From the NCBI GenBank assembly GCA_037447655.1, contig JBBHKE010001771.1, positions 1 through 54,056 of the forward strand: DNA of 54,056 nt. Direction: 5' to 3'. Every line of letters starts with the position of its first letter. Within the stretch, counting starts at the first letter, position 1. Both the position numbers and the translations under genes were made by a program. Shown here piece after piece: positions 32,016 through 43,733 of this stretch. The notes under the pieces were generated by a model. The model had not been told where the DNA came from, did not search any database, and saw only the letters and a list, made by a program, of their open reading frames with translations. This stretch comes from Zygnema cylindricum. Its lineage: Eukaryota; Streptophyta; Zygnematophyceae; Zygnematales; Zygnemataceae.

Positions 32016-33109
32016 AAGGCGCCGACAAAAGGCCTACAATAGAAACGCCTACTTTTGAACTATGCTTTAGACCATGTTTAATGGCCTTTTTTTTCAGATA
32101 TGCGTTTTTAGTTTTACAAATTTCCAAATACGCACTATTTAAGTTAAAAATAGCTTGGTAAAAAACGTAGTTTGAACGAGGTTTAGTCGTTTCAACATCT
32201 TGTATTTAAACAAGCACTGGACGGTCGTTCCGAATGCCGCCAATCTTTTTTTAAGTCGAAGAAAAAATGAAGGGATTGCCCGATGGCCGTCCTATTCACC
32301 GTCCAAAAATATCCCACTAGTCAATAAAGATACGTATAGCCTTTGAATTTCGTGTCCTCGTCAAATGATTTCGTGTCCGTTAAATTTCCTAAGGGGGTGT
32401 CCCCATGTTTTAAAGTATATACTTTTCTCTGTCTTTTTGCCCTTTTTTTCAGGGAACTTTGACAAAAACTTTAGATGTACGAAAATATCAGTTTTACCAA
32501 AGTAGAGTGAACGTCAATTCATACTTTGAATGTACGGCGTGTTTGTCGTCATGTAAATGCATTTTGGCGTTTTCCCCTTTTCGACCCCCGAGCAAGAGAA
32601 TCCAGCCCAAAAAAAAACTTCTTCCAAAATCACCTCGAGGGGGTGATTTTAGCTCAGGTACCTCCCAAACAGCGAATGAAAAACGAACCACGCACGCGCC
32701 ACACGATTTGTAAAATTTTTGGACGAGGGAGATTCCTCGCTATTTTGATCCGTGGCCGTCACGCGCTATGTACGAAAAAAAATTTGCAGGGGTCTAGGAC
32801 TTCCACTTGCATTCATGGGTCCTTTGCATAATTTTTCGCCGTCGTCGCCTCTCCTCTCTCCCTATCACACTATCGAATGTATCTCACACTTTTCAAAATG
32901 ATACACGATAATATTGATATAAATGAAAGATATTTTAAAAATATTTTTCTGACACTTTTTAGGTCTTTTTTAATGTCAAGTCAAGTGAGAAAAGTAGAAA
33001 AAACGAAATCGAAAAACCATGGCGGGAAGTTCTTGAATCCGTGACGTCGACGTTGTCACAAGTGAGCGTGACGTCACAATTTTACCAAACCCGAAACATC
33101 TACAATTTC

Positions 33110-34492
33110 TAGTGTTGGGTATCGGGTAGATTCATATCGCGATAATTTCGATATTCGATATATCGAATATCGATCGAGGATGATCCTCGATATATCGTAC
33201 CGAGACCAACATAAATTATCGCGATATATATCGCGATATATAGTATTTTTTTAATATTTTATTTTTATTTTTTTATATAATATGTTATTTTAGCGAAAAA
33301 GTCAAATTGTCTAATACGCCACGTACGCCGGGATTTTTGTTCCGTGACTTAAAGGTAGACGCCGCAAAATGTAACCGACCAAAAAGTACTAATTCTGAAA
33401 TTCTAATAATGAATTATTTGGGGTATGGTTACACGAGGAGGACTGTAATAGTACGGACAACAAAATTTATGTATTACAGAGGTCTCGGGTACATCGCGTA
33501 TCTTTTGTCAAAAAGTTTTACATACGTGTTCTGATATGAGTGGTTTCACGTAAGCTGACTACACCGTCAATCGCTATTAGAGTAAAGGAATAAATAGCGT
33601 AAAAAAAAAATTAGTGTTATTAACACTAATCGGGAATTATTTTTTTTTGAAAAAAAATATATATACTAATTAATCCCTAACTGTAATTTGGGTTGTCCTG
33701 AATAATAAATGCCCGCCCTTTCGATGTCTACATTAATCTGTGTAGCCGTACAAAATCTGACAATTCGTACGCCGTCGCGCTGTTCACACGGTCGACTGAC
33801 GAACATATGAGAACGTGATTTTTGTCGACGAGTTTTTGTCTCTTTCTTCCAGTGCACATTCACATGTGTGCGCAATAATGTTAAGTGTCTTTTTATGCTT
33901 TCCTAATTCAAAAAGTACCATTTCGTACGAATATTCCCTGTCCGTATGCCACACTATTTCCATCGCAGTGTACTTTCCTTATTAACGCTAATTGAAAAAA
34001 AAACCTAATTAGAATAATGGAAAAAATAAAATTATGGATTGTATTTCGGGTTTTTTTTTTTGAAAAAAGGGCACCGAATTGGCGTTATATACTCTAATAG
34101 CGATTGACGGTGTACCAAATCTCAAAAATCATCCAATATCTGGAAACCGACCTTTTAAGTCTGGAAAATCGTACTTGCGTATGATGTACGTGTACTTCAC
34201 AAGTGTACCTCGTCAATGTACCTGAGAGATCTCCTTCACTCTGCTGACTTTCAGGAAAAAACCGTATTACTTTCCGGCAAAAATTTTACAGTCACTTTGT
34301 CCGAATTCACGAGACTTTGAAAACCTGTGGGATTTTTTTTTTTTTTAGCTTCGATATATCGACGATACGATATATCGGCGATATATCGCGATAATTTGAA
34401 ATTCGATATATCGAAGCGATATATCGATTATCGGGTACCTGAAATTCGATATATATCGAATATTTGCAATGGGTCCTCGATACCCAACACTA
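33110..34492. mobile_element. Family A hAT-like element inserted in family C copy 1
   Basis: It begins TAGTGTTGGGTATCGGG and ends CTCGATACCCAACACTA. It is flanked by ACAATTTC (33102-33109) and ACAATTAC (34493-34500), an 8-bp duplication with one difference. The 8-bp duplication and TAGTG terminus fit the hAT superfamily (terminal consensus YARNG). The uninterrupted paralogue at 53397-53404 has one ACAATGTC. The interior is full of TATCG/CGATA palindromes and contains a family B MITE (33560-34114). No transposase is recognised. Confidence 0.85.
33560..34114. mobile_element. Family B MITE, 555 bp, nested in family A
   Basis: TACACCGTCAATCGCTATTA and TAATAGCGATTGACGGTGTA are perfect 20-base inverted termini (pairing extends further). 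The outer TA is the likely duplicated target. The interior is AT-rich, with short inverted ACTAAT/ATTAGT blocks, and no coding capacity. It sits inside the family A element. Confidence 0.82.
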
Positions 34493-34808
34493 ACAATTAC
34501 ACAAAAATCTAGACGTCTACCACAGTCGCTGTTTTTGTTGGCGTCACTAATCGTCGGAAGTTTCGTAGTCGCCTTCAATCGTCACAAGTTGTACCTACGT
34601 CTACAACCGTCACATTTAAAAGTTCCGATTTCATTTTCGCACATTGGGACGCTCTTCAAAGTAGTACGGAGAATCTTCACTACAGTCCAAAATACTTTAT
34701 CAAAGTACCGATTACATGGGGACACCCCCTTATACTTTTTGCACAGTGAGGCACTCAGAATCATACCACGTGGCGCTTCGATGATCGTTTTCGCGCTTTT
34801 TGAGCAGC

Positions 34809-35010
34809 TACACCTGTAATCGTTATTAGCGTATAGAAATTATTAGTGTAAAGAAAAAAATAGCATCATTCATTCTAGTTTTTGCCAGGAGACGTGGCAG
34901 ATTATGGTCCATGTCTTTAAATAGTGTAATTTATTATATTTAAGGTATCAATGTCAAAATTTTGGGGTGCCGATATAGCGTACATAAGGCTAATAACGAT
35001 TCACGGTGTA
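34809..35010. mobile_element. Family B MITE, 202 bp
   Basis: The left end is TACACCTGTAATCGTTATTAG and the right end is CTAATAACGATTCACGGTGTA. The core GGAGACGTGGCA...ATTATGGTCC is the reverse complement of the core in the copies at 40655 and 41462, confirming the family. The flanking TA is the probable target duplication. Confidence 0.8.
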
Positions 35011-35890
35011 GCGCACTGAAGTGGCAATCAGCGTGCCGTACCGTACGGTAGTCTGGTCACGCCGACTCCCACGAGCCAGCCGACTGTCGCCAGAAATTTT
35101 CTGCAGATGCTTTATCATTCACAGTTTTACGACACGTGTCATGCACATCTGCAGGCCGTATATCGTACGGTTGTTGAGCAGTGTGCCGGCCGAACGACCT
35201 TTTTGTCCGGAAGCGTTCGGCAAGTTAAATGATACAATACTGTTCTGTAGCATCACTAAAGAACAAAAGGACTGCTGGAGACCAACAAACATACGAATGG
35301 CCATAGGCCGTACGATGACTAGCCACATGAAAAGGACAGTTGAGCTTAGTCAACGCACCAATGGCTACATGTGTTGTACGGATGACTTGCGGCCTTCCAG
35401 TGCATATTTATTTAAAAATGTATAATAGCATACGTGCGTGCTTCATGTTTATATTATCGATGACGCACAGTCACCACCAGTAACGACAAATCTAGAATCC
35501 GGAATCCTGATTCGAAAGACTGCGTTTCACGTTTCGGACCAGGCCACGACAAAATATTACGGATTGTAGCATTTTCACATTCCACGTGTCGAATGATAGT
35601 GAAACGTAGCGCAAGTGGTGCGTAAATACATGGAGTATTAGTGATGAGTTGGCGTCCGTTCAAGTGGCACCAATCCAGAAAGTTTAGGCGTATCTGCTTT
35701 AATGGTTCCATTTTGCAGAGTTTGTCGTTTAGAATTGATTCCACAATGTCCAAGTTTGGGTGTCACGTGTCCCTCTGTGAGATTTTCAGGGGAGATACGT
35801 TAAGATTGTCTTATCTACGAACCGAATTTTCGGATTATTGGTAAAACCGCTATTTTTATGCATTCAGTTGGTTTTTTTGCATCATTTTTC
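35011..35890. other. Intergenic, no feature recognised
   Basis: About 0.9 kb between family B and family A elements. Open frames up to 134 codons occur on either strand, but none has recognisable motifs. Confidence 0.5.
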
Positions 35891-37130
35891 TAATGTTGTG
35901 TATCGGCAAGAAATTTATCGCGATGACACCGATACCGGTAGTTATCGGTTATCGAACGGTCAGGGGTCACGATATATCGCTGCGAGACCAACAAATTCCT
36001 TATCGGCAATAAGTACAGAATATTTAATGCGCTATATAATAGTAATAAATAATACAATGTATTCATAGTTGTTCACACAGTTTAGTGCAAACGATTCAAT
36101 CGCGACGAATTATAGGTAGCAAACGCATTGAACGTTTTGAAAAAATCGTAAAAATCGTTATTGAATTTACGTCCGTAATATTTCGTACATGTAAACAGAA
36201 TTTTACACATACCGCAGTTTGTACATTTTCCGCACAGTTCCCGTCTCTTTTCGTCATAGTCCGTACATTTTCGGTACAATTTCATACGTTTCCCGTAAAA
36301 ATTGCGTTCAGTTTACCGGACAGAAAGTACTACGAAGTGCAACATATCTTTTCGTCAAAGTCCGTACTTTTTTCGTACAAAATCGTAATTTACTGTAAAA
36401 TACCGTACAGTTTCCATAAATTGTCCGTTCAGTTTACCGGACAAAAGGTACCTCGCGATTTTTTCAACAGTCATGAATTATACGTAGCAATCGGGAAAAA
36501 GAAAAAATCGCACAATTTTAACAATAACGATTGCATTATTTAATTGGCTATACATAGCGTGGCATGAAACGTATGGAAGTCTGTTCCGTACTCTGTATTA
36601 CGAGAGTTTAGTACGAACAGCGAAACACATTAACGTTAACAAGTTTATAATAGTAGTTTATAGCACTAAACGTATAGTACCGCATCTAAACATTTCAATT
36701 ACATGGTAATATCTAACTTTTTTGAAAGCAAAATGAACAAAACTGTCAACCATTTCCTTCAACCATTTTCTCATAATAATCTAAGCAGGTAGCACCAATT
36801 AAAACCTAACAATCAAAAGGACATTTTAGAAGGGTATGGGAGCGTGGAACAAAAAAACAAAAAAAACAACCAAATATCGCGATTTCTTTCATAAATCGGA
36901 GGGGGGAGGGGTCGGCGGCGCGTCCCTGGAATAAACCGTAAAATTGTACGGTCCGTACAATTATCGTTGATATTATCGATAACGGTGTTATTGTGATAAA
37001 AATTTGACATTACCGGTTTTTTATCAGCGATAACACCGATGTCGATGTATCGTGCCAATACATCGATTATCGGCAAGCCAAAAAAGATACATATCGATTA
37101 TCGACAAAACCTTGCCGATACACAACACTA
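35891..37130. mobile_element. Family A hAT-like element, 1240 bp
   Basis: The termini TAATGTTGTGTATCGGCAAG and CTTGCCGATACACAACACTA pair with one mismatch over 20 bases. The flanks CATTTTTC (35883-35890) and CACTTTTC (37131-37138) form an 8-bp duplication with one difference, supporting hAT. Within, 36160-36440 has many TTCGTAC/CCGTAC words, and 36895-36935 has a G-rich block with GGCGGCGCGTCCC shared with 16980-17020. No transposase ORF is recognised. Confidence 0.85.
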
Positions 37131-39395
37131 CACTTTTCTTTTATTTATATCCAGCTAATTTATGGCAAGAGAGCTTTGATGTTTAGTATTAGATGAACCA
37201 CCAAAAACAGGTCGTTATGACCATTCTTAGGGACAACAAATTGTTACTTTAAAAACTGAAAATGAAGCTACTTCTCACCCTTGGTTAAAAGGTTAAATGT
37301 ACTCTAGATAAACCCCCCATTTCTTGGGTTAAAAAGTCTTGGAGTATATTAGCTCTATGTTGATTTTCAAAATTTATGAACAAAAATAAGACTTTTGGTG
37401 GTCATTTTAAATAAAATAAAATTATAACAAACATTTAGACTACTAATAAACGTGTCTAATGTTAAGACGAAGCCAAGTGGCATCTTTCAAAAAAAATGAC
37501 ATTAGGCGGTTCCAACATTTTAGTAACGTCAGAAAGTGCTCCATCACCTAAATTTGTAGTTACAATATTGTTGAGTTAAATAAAACAAACTATGTTGGTG
37601 TTAGATCCTTGCAAAGTATAAGTTTTTACACTGTTCGGGCACACTAATTGTAGATATGCTAAATTGTCCAACCGAGTAAGATAATGTGGCAACTCTATTT
37701 TTCTTTTTTCATAACCTAGTTTTGCCTCGATATAACACTTACCGTCAAATGTAAGCGTGCTAATCAATTTGGATTTAAAATTTTGATTGTATCCGCGTGC
37801 TTTTTTTTACTAATAATTACAATTTTATAATGCATATTTTATCGATTTGTACTTATGAAGCATATTGTAGTGAGTTAGTGTATATGTTGTAAGTGCATTA
37901 AATGGCACACTGTGAACAAAGTCTTTAATTTACGAAAGTGAGCGTCAAATCACAAAAAATATTACATAACTAAAGGTGTTGTATTTGTGTTGGTAGATTT
38001 CATATTGTGATATGATCGAGAACCGGCATTACCAGGTATCGATCGGCAAAGGGCTTCGATGGATCGCTCCAAGATAAATAAACTTGTTATTGTCAATATG
38101 TATATAAATATAAAGCATAACTGTGCATTAATACTATATAATATACAATGTTATAGCGTATAGTATGTATAATATGTTATATCATGTAACATAATTCGGT
38201 TTAGACTTATAGCGGTAATTTTGTAGGGAATGTCCAACACTTACATAAAAGAAAACAGTACCAATAAAAATCGATCTATTTATCGTTAATATTGGTTATC
38301 AACATATCAAGCCAATATATTGGTAAAAATATCGTGATAATTTCGTTGCCGATATGTTTAACGTAAACATTTTTTATCGGTAGGTCAACATAAGTTACAT
38401 ACATTATTGATTAAAGGTTAACAAAACACGACATTATTAAATAAACACAAAGTAATTAGCGGCTAGTTAACACACGGTCCAAATACTAGTTGAAACGTCA
38501 TGATTTTAAAGACTAAGCTATTACTATGGCTTTAAACACTAAATTACATTGACTCCTATGATACCCTACACAAACCATATGACACTCTCCCCTCCCATTT
38601 TATAAACATTCACTATTTATTCGAATTTTATTCGATTGAGTATATTGCCGATTCTTGAGATGTAGTATCTATCGATCATGTTTTGCCGTGAAGGCTGTTG
38701 CCCTTTATTCAACTATATTGTTTACCATTGGTAATTATAATTGTTGTCTAAAAAAAAATCGATCTCATTAAAATTGTTCCACCTACCGTAATTTCCCCCG
38801 TCCATCGTTTGTTGAACTTATGTTTTAAACTGTGCTACAAACTTAAATTCTATGACCTCATAAATGATTGGAGGATCTCGTTGCGGAACTTTCATTTACT
38901 CCTCTCGGCTGAACAACAAGTCTCAATTTGATTCGGTGTCACACGACTAGACATACGAGTGATACACAAATTTCATATATGTCTCTTTTTTTCTACGCAA
39001 ATTCCCCCAATTGTTATTGGCGTTACAATTCACTTTTTAATATTTATCGTCAGGCGATGTATCTCACGATGACTGGTCGTCGTAAAACCTATGAACAAGT
39101 TGTTCCAAATATGTGTATTTGTCCTCCTTTCATGTCAAATTCAAATTTTTAGTAGCCGTGGCTGCTAATTACTAACCAACAACAGAAAGTTGGCTCCCTC
39201 TGCTATAGGTGTCCAATTACTAGGTGTGACAATGCGATGGTGAAGGTGAGGAAAAAAAACGAAAAACATGGACCAATTCCCCACAAAATTAGTTTGACTT
39301 GACGGTCGTCTGGAGAATTTGTACTTTGTCAACCGACCTCAACTTGCCATCTACCATCGCCCCTAACATCTTGGTTGCCGCCGAAGTCTTATGAG
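37131..39395. other. Intergenic with a very degenerate family A relic near 37976-38430
   Basis: No gene is supported. GGTGTTGTATTTGTGTTGG followed by ATCGATCGGCAAAGGGC (37976-38060), with TATCG-rich sequence on to about 38400, resembles family A interiors but lacks good termini. The rest is AT-rich. Confidence 0.45.
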
Positions 39396-39767
39396 TAGTG
39401 TTGTGTATAGGCAAAATTATTATCACAATATATATCGAAGGGTAAGAGGGTTCGATAAGCCGCTCGGAGATCAATAAAAAATCATCACGACATATTTGGT
39501 GGGAGGTGGTGGTCTGTACAGCTGTAGTACGAAGATTGGGTACGGAAAAACGTGCGATGGATACTAAGTGTCGCCGAGGGGGTGTCTTGATTTTTGTTTG
39601 GAATCGAACGTCGCTATTTGGTAAAAACATGTTGGCAAATCGATACTACATCGGTGAATATCGTGATATTGAGCTTCTCAATATATCGAAGTGATACATC
39701 GATTACCGTGTACCTAAAACTAAGTAAATATCAAATTCCAGGAAGGGGCCTACTATACACAACACTA
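39396..39767. mobile_element. Family A hAT-like element, 372 bp
   Basis: TAGTGTTGTGTATAGGCA at the left pairs imperfectly with TACTATACACAACACTA at the right. The interior has the AACGG/AGGG...TCGATAAGCCGCTC block seen in other copies. No clear 8-bp duplication was found. Confidence 0.68.
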
Positions 39768-39770
39768 ACA

Positions 39771-40640
39771 TTGAATCGCTATTAGAGTTAATAAATATTA
39801 GTTTAAAGAAACAATTAATGTTATTAACTCTATTTCTCCTTCAAGGGCCTAACCTAACGCTAAAAAAAATTAACGCTAATTTATACATCTAACACTAATT
39901 TGGATACACATTCCCATAGAGTAGCCGCGATAGTCTGTGTTCACATAGTCGACGCTTGAACATTTAAGAACATGTTCTCGCGATTTTCCCTCGCCTTTAT
40001 TCTTAAAAATAAAATCTGAGTGCACATTCTAGAAGTGGCACACTCAATTTCCCGTGTCGACCACTTTATCTGACACCTATTCTGTACGTCTGTACGAAAT
40101 ATTGAGCAGTACGGACTTACACATTTTGTTAATTACATAGATGTCTCATGCGCATAAAACGCACGTATGAAACGCCCAAAAAATAACGAATATGCGCATG
40201 AAACAAATTTCAAAAATTTATAAAATGCGTTGACCGACTTTGACTTTATGATAAAAGAAAATATAAAAACATATAATAAAAAATACTACTACAACTTAAT
40301 CAAACTTATTTTTATTTTACGTTAATATGCGTACTTCTTAATTAGCGTTAACTACTCTAATTTCAATTGCTTATAAAAAGTGCAATGTACGAATTGCCTC
40401 TGTTCGTACTAAAATATTCGTTATTCTCTACAGGCGTACAAAATAAGTGTCAGGTAATAGCGTCGACAGGGGAAATTGAGTGCGTCGCCACGGAAATGCG
40501 TACTCAGATTTGATTCCACGCAATAACGACTAAAAAAAATCACAGAAACCTGTTCTCACATGTTTAATTGTCGAACATGTGAACACAGACTAAAGATACT
40601 GTTTAATTAGCGTTAATTGCTTTTTTTTCGACTTTTTTTA
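39771..40640. repeat. Foldback-like long inverted repeat related to family B
   Basis: The left end GAATCGCTATTAGAGTTAA resembles a family B terminus. About 39900-40090 and 40430-40600 are inverted copies of each other. For example, GTCTGTGTTCACAT pairs with ATGTGAACACAGAC, and CACTCAATTTCCCGTGTCGA pairs with TCGACAGGGGAAATTGAGTG. The right terminus is not clear and may have been replaced by the MITE at 40655. No gene. Confidence 0.6.
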
Positions 40641-40654
40641 AAATTTAAATAGTG

Positions 40655-40876
40655 TACACCGCGCATCGTTATTAGTGTCAACGACTCTAATTTGGGTTCT
40701 TAAAATTTTGATTTTTTTCCAAAAATAGTGTACATGATTTTAAAAATTAAATAAGCAACGCTATTTAAGGAAGTGGACCATAATCAGCCACGTTTCTCAC
40801 ACTAAATTAGAATTGTTAACACTAATTTGTTTTTTACACTATTTAAACTTTGACACTAATAACGATGCGCTGTGAA
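40655..40876. mobile_element. Family B MITE, 222 bp
   Basis: The left terminus TACACCGCGCATCGTTATTA pairs with TAATAACGATGCGCTGTGAA at the right, with two mismatches at the outer end. The core AAGTGGACCATAATCAGCCACGT (first 20 bases diagnostic) is shared with the other copies. Confidence 0.77.
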
Positions 40877-41461
40877 CCTACAGCCCGATGGGAATTTTTC
40901 TTCGTACGAATGTCCTTTTAACCGTGATTCTGTTACAAAAAGTCCGTATTCTATGCTGTTTAAAAAATGCGACACTTTTTACAAGGAAATGTTTCCATAC
41001 GTATATGTATCTTGACGCGGTTTTTTATTTGTTTCAAACTTTTGTCCCTAGAAAATAATTTTTGCCGTGGAGATTCTAGAAAAATCGTAGAGATGACAAT
41101 GGTTGGGCGAAGGCCAACATGAAATATATTTGTGCATGCCATTGTGGTTCAAATCATGTCATTTTATCCCTCCGATTTTCTTTAGAATGCCGATTCTATC
41201 AATGTTTTGTGCATTTTCTAATTTTTTGGGTATATTTTATAGTTTTCAGTTTATGGCTCAAACTTTATGGTGTTTCTTGTTCTTTTTTTGGTGGGATTCG
41301 ATTAACTTAAATGATGCATCAATGATGACGTCATGTGCAATTTTATGCGGTTTGCAAACCCTAAAAGTCGGAGTTAATAGCGTAAATCACCATATCGCCG
41401 ATACGAGGTCTTACAAATATAACTGCAAGATAGACGAGGATCTGGACAAGTAACAGTACAG

Positions 41462-41667
41462 TACACCTTCGATCGTATTTAGCGTGTTGAACACTAATTC
41501 GGCGCCCCTAAATTTTGACCCTTGAACCTTAAATAGAATAAATGACGCTATTTAAGGAGGACGTGGACCATAATTTGCCACGTCTCCTGGCACTGAATTA
41601 GAATTAATGACGCTAATTTTTTCTTTACTCTAATAATTTCTACACGCTAAATACGATCGACGGTGTA
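41462..41667. mobile_element. Family B MITE, 206 bp, in a palindromic target
   Basis: The termini are TACACCTTCGATCGTATTTA and TAAATACGATCGACGGTGTA. Removing the element and one TA leaves AGTACAGTACTGTACT, a perfect palindrome centred on TA. This strongly suggests duplication of the dinucleotide TA. The interior contains the GGACCATAATTTGCCACGT core. Confidence 0.82.
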
Positions 41668-43153
41668 CTGTACTGTACCTTTTCCTTCGGTTTGTCAATC
41701 CGATTGAATCATTGAAAAGCTATTTTTCCCACCCTCCGATTGGCGGTCTCTGATAGAAAATTGGAGCGTGCACCGAGTAGAGATGAGATATTGTTGCTGA
41801 CAGAAAAAAACATCAGCGGAAATCGCGGTACACGCGGTGCCGTACCATACCTTCTAGCTCCGTGGAAAACTGAAAGTACACGCAAGACGACAATTTTCGA
41901 ACGTGGCGAAACTAGCCACATGCGATTTTTTCTCCTTCAAAGTCGTCAGAAAAGGATTTTCAATTTTGACTCGCTCCAAAGCCAGCGTTTGGATGATTTG
42001 GACATACGTGGACACACTTTGTCCTTTTCTGAATTTTCTGGACATAGATGGACTCGAGGCGGGATTCGTCGACCTACTTGATTAGAAGACAAATTTCGAT
42101 TCGTCGACCTATTTGAGTAGAAGACAAACTTCGTCTTGTAGGCTATTTGGCAACGTTTGTTTTAGGGTTTTTAAGGGTTATTTTTTGTTTTTTTAGGGTT
42201 AGGGTGAAGTCACGTTAGAAAATGATTGTAAACATGTACTGTCGGATCTTATCTGCGACATCGATGTGGACAAAAACAGCTGAAAGATGGGAGCTACATT
42301 GACACGTGTAATTATCCTACGCGAGCAGCCTGTACAGCTAGATAAGTCCTCAACGCACGTCTGTACTTCTGTTTAATAATTTGTACAAATTGAATCTCGC
42401 CTACCGTATCCTGCGGAGGCTCTTCCAAAAATCACACAATCTGGCAATCTGCACAAACGACTGTATGGTCAAAGCGGCAAACTGAAAGGTCACGCCCGAA
42501 CGGCATCTTGTAGTGCTGTCAGCCAGCTTACTGTGTGACACGTATGCATTTCTTATCCATCTAGGATGTTCTGCACCACGTGAGGTTGACACTCTGAGCT
42601 TTCCTATAGGACACGTGTCCCGTTTATTGGGGATATTTCTGAAAAATAGAAACATACGATCGCGTCGTCACCTTGTACATTTTGCGGTTTTCACCAAAAT
42701 GCCAAAACCAGGCTAATATCTCCGTACGATAGATCGTTCCTACTCTCTGTGCTAACATGAGAAAGGAGGGGGCACTTACAGCACGTGACAGCTACATATA
42801 TTTGGAATTTTTGCATGCGGACACTTTTGTATCATTACAGGTGGAAGTGAGTGACCACCGACGAACGACGAAAACAATTATCGAACAGATCGTGCGATCG
42901 TACGGATTGAACAGCGGTCGCTCGTTTTCGGGCAGAAAAAGGATAAATAATAGTTGTTTTTGCTTTCAAGGGGCAAATTTTCAGCCAATGCGCGTGCAGT
43001 TGCAGCCGAAAGGTCATACTCGACACGTCAAGACAAAAAATGACGTGGCATTGCGGCTGACGGATTTCGCTAACGTACAATGCCGACAGGCTAACGGCAC
43101 GGATTCTTGTGCGCAAATGCTAAACACGTACGGAAAAATAAGAATTACAGCAG
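41668..43153. other. Intergenic, no feature recognised
   Basis: About 1.5 kb with several open frames of 60-135 codons on both strands and no recognisable protein motifs. A short TTTAGGG-like stretch at 42165-42210 is noted among the rejected items. The copia at 43159 inserted at its right end. Confidence 0.5.
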
Positions 43154-43363
43154 CAAAATGTTGAAATTTATAGATTTCTAGAGTATTTTCTAGGTTTAAA
43201 TATGGTTTTATAAAAGGAAAAAGAAAAGGACGGACAGCGTGCCTCCACCTCCGCTCTCTAGCCCCCATACTTGCTGTAGTCACTGAAGGAAAGAGAGAGA
43301 GGTTGATCCATGGCTGCCTTAGTTCAACAGACAGCTATTTTTAGTAGGTTACTAAAAATGTAC

Positions 43364-43406
43364 TTGACGGACCAGAGATTTGATCCCGGTACCTGCGGTT
43401 CGTCAA
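43364..43406 (+). other. Conserved inverted repeat in the copia LTR with tRNA T-arm-like centre
   Basis: TTGACGGACC pairs with GGTTCGTCAA (one G-T type pair). The equivalent in the older copia LTRs is TTGACGGAC with GTCCGTCAA, so pairing is kept although bases changed. On the opposite strand the centre reads GGGATCAAATC here and GGATCAATTCC at 4239-4249, near the Pol III B-box GGTTCRANTCC. An A-box-like AAGCTRAC lies some 30-45 bases before it. It could be a structured RNA element or a relic of a tRNA/SINE-like sequence. The second copy is at 48754-48796. Confidence 0.5.
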
Positions 43407-43733
43407 ATCGTCCGGTAGCGGTCAGCTTTATCCTAATAGACTAGGACCAATGCTAAGTGCTATGGTATGTGATAGATATATATTTAGTTCGAACGGATAA
43501 AGTTCATTTAACTAAAACTGTTTACGGCGTACATATATACAGTTTTATAAAGTACGTCGTACGACGCTAATTCAAAACGGATACCACGCATTTTATTTCT
43601 ACATTGGAACAAATATCGCGCAAGTATTTATTCCGGCCAAGATTACGTTTCGCATATAATCCAACGACGCACATCATCGCCGAAATCCCGGAGTGGTCAC
43701 TTTGGCATTTAGTGACGTGGCATCACCTGGCGC

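Larger units (their letters stand above)
27421..32064. mobile_element. Inverted-repeat element (family E) interrupted by gypsy-3
   Basis: ATAGTTCAAAAGTAGGTG (27423-27440) and CGCCTACTTTTGAACTAT (32046-32063) are inverted repeats with one mismatch, lying on either side of gypsy-3. Without gypsy-3 they enclose about 460 bp, a MITE-like size. The true outer ends and any target duplication are unclear, so the assignment is tentative. Confidence 0.45.
32392..34730. mobile_element. Family C inverted-repeat element, copy 1 (split by a hAT insertion)
   Basis: The termini AGGGGGTGTCCCCATGT and ACATGGGGACACCCCCT are perfect 17-base inverted repeats. Without the family A insertion (33110-34492 plus one 8-bp duplication) the element is about 948 bp, against 954 bp for copy 2 at 52677-53630. 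Both share AAAATCACCTCG near the left third, AACCATGGCGG, TGACGTCA-like palindromes and AGTAGTACGGAGAATCTTC near the right end. No transposase is recognised, and no target duplication could be defined. Confidence 0.72.

Noticed and set aside
34327-34578. ORFs made of repeated Ile-Tyr-Arg words (SIYRRYDIS)
   Set aside because: They are translations of TATCG-rich family A palindromic sequence, not genes.
42165-42210. TTTAGGG-like run resembling plant telomeric repeat
   Set aside because: Only two or three imperfect, spaced units; not an interstitial telomere tract.
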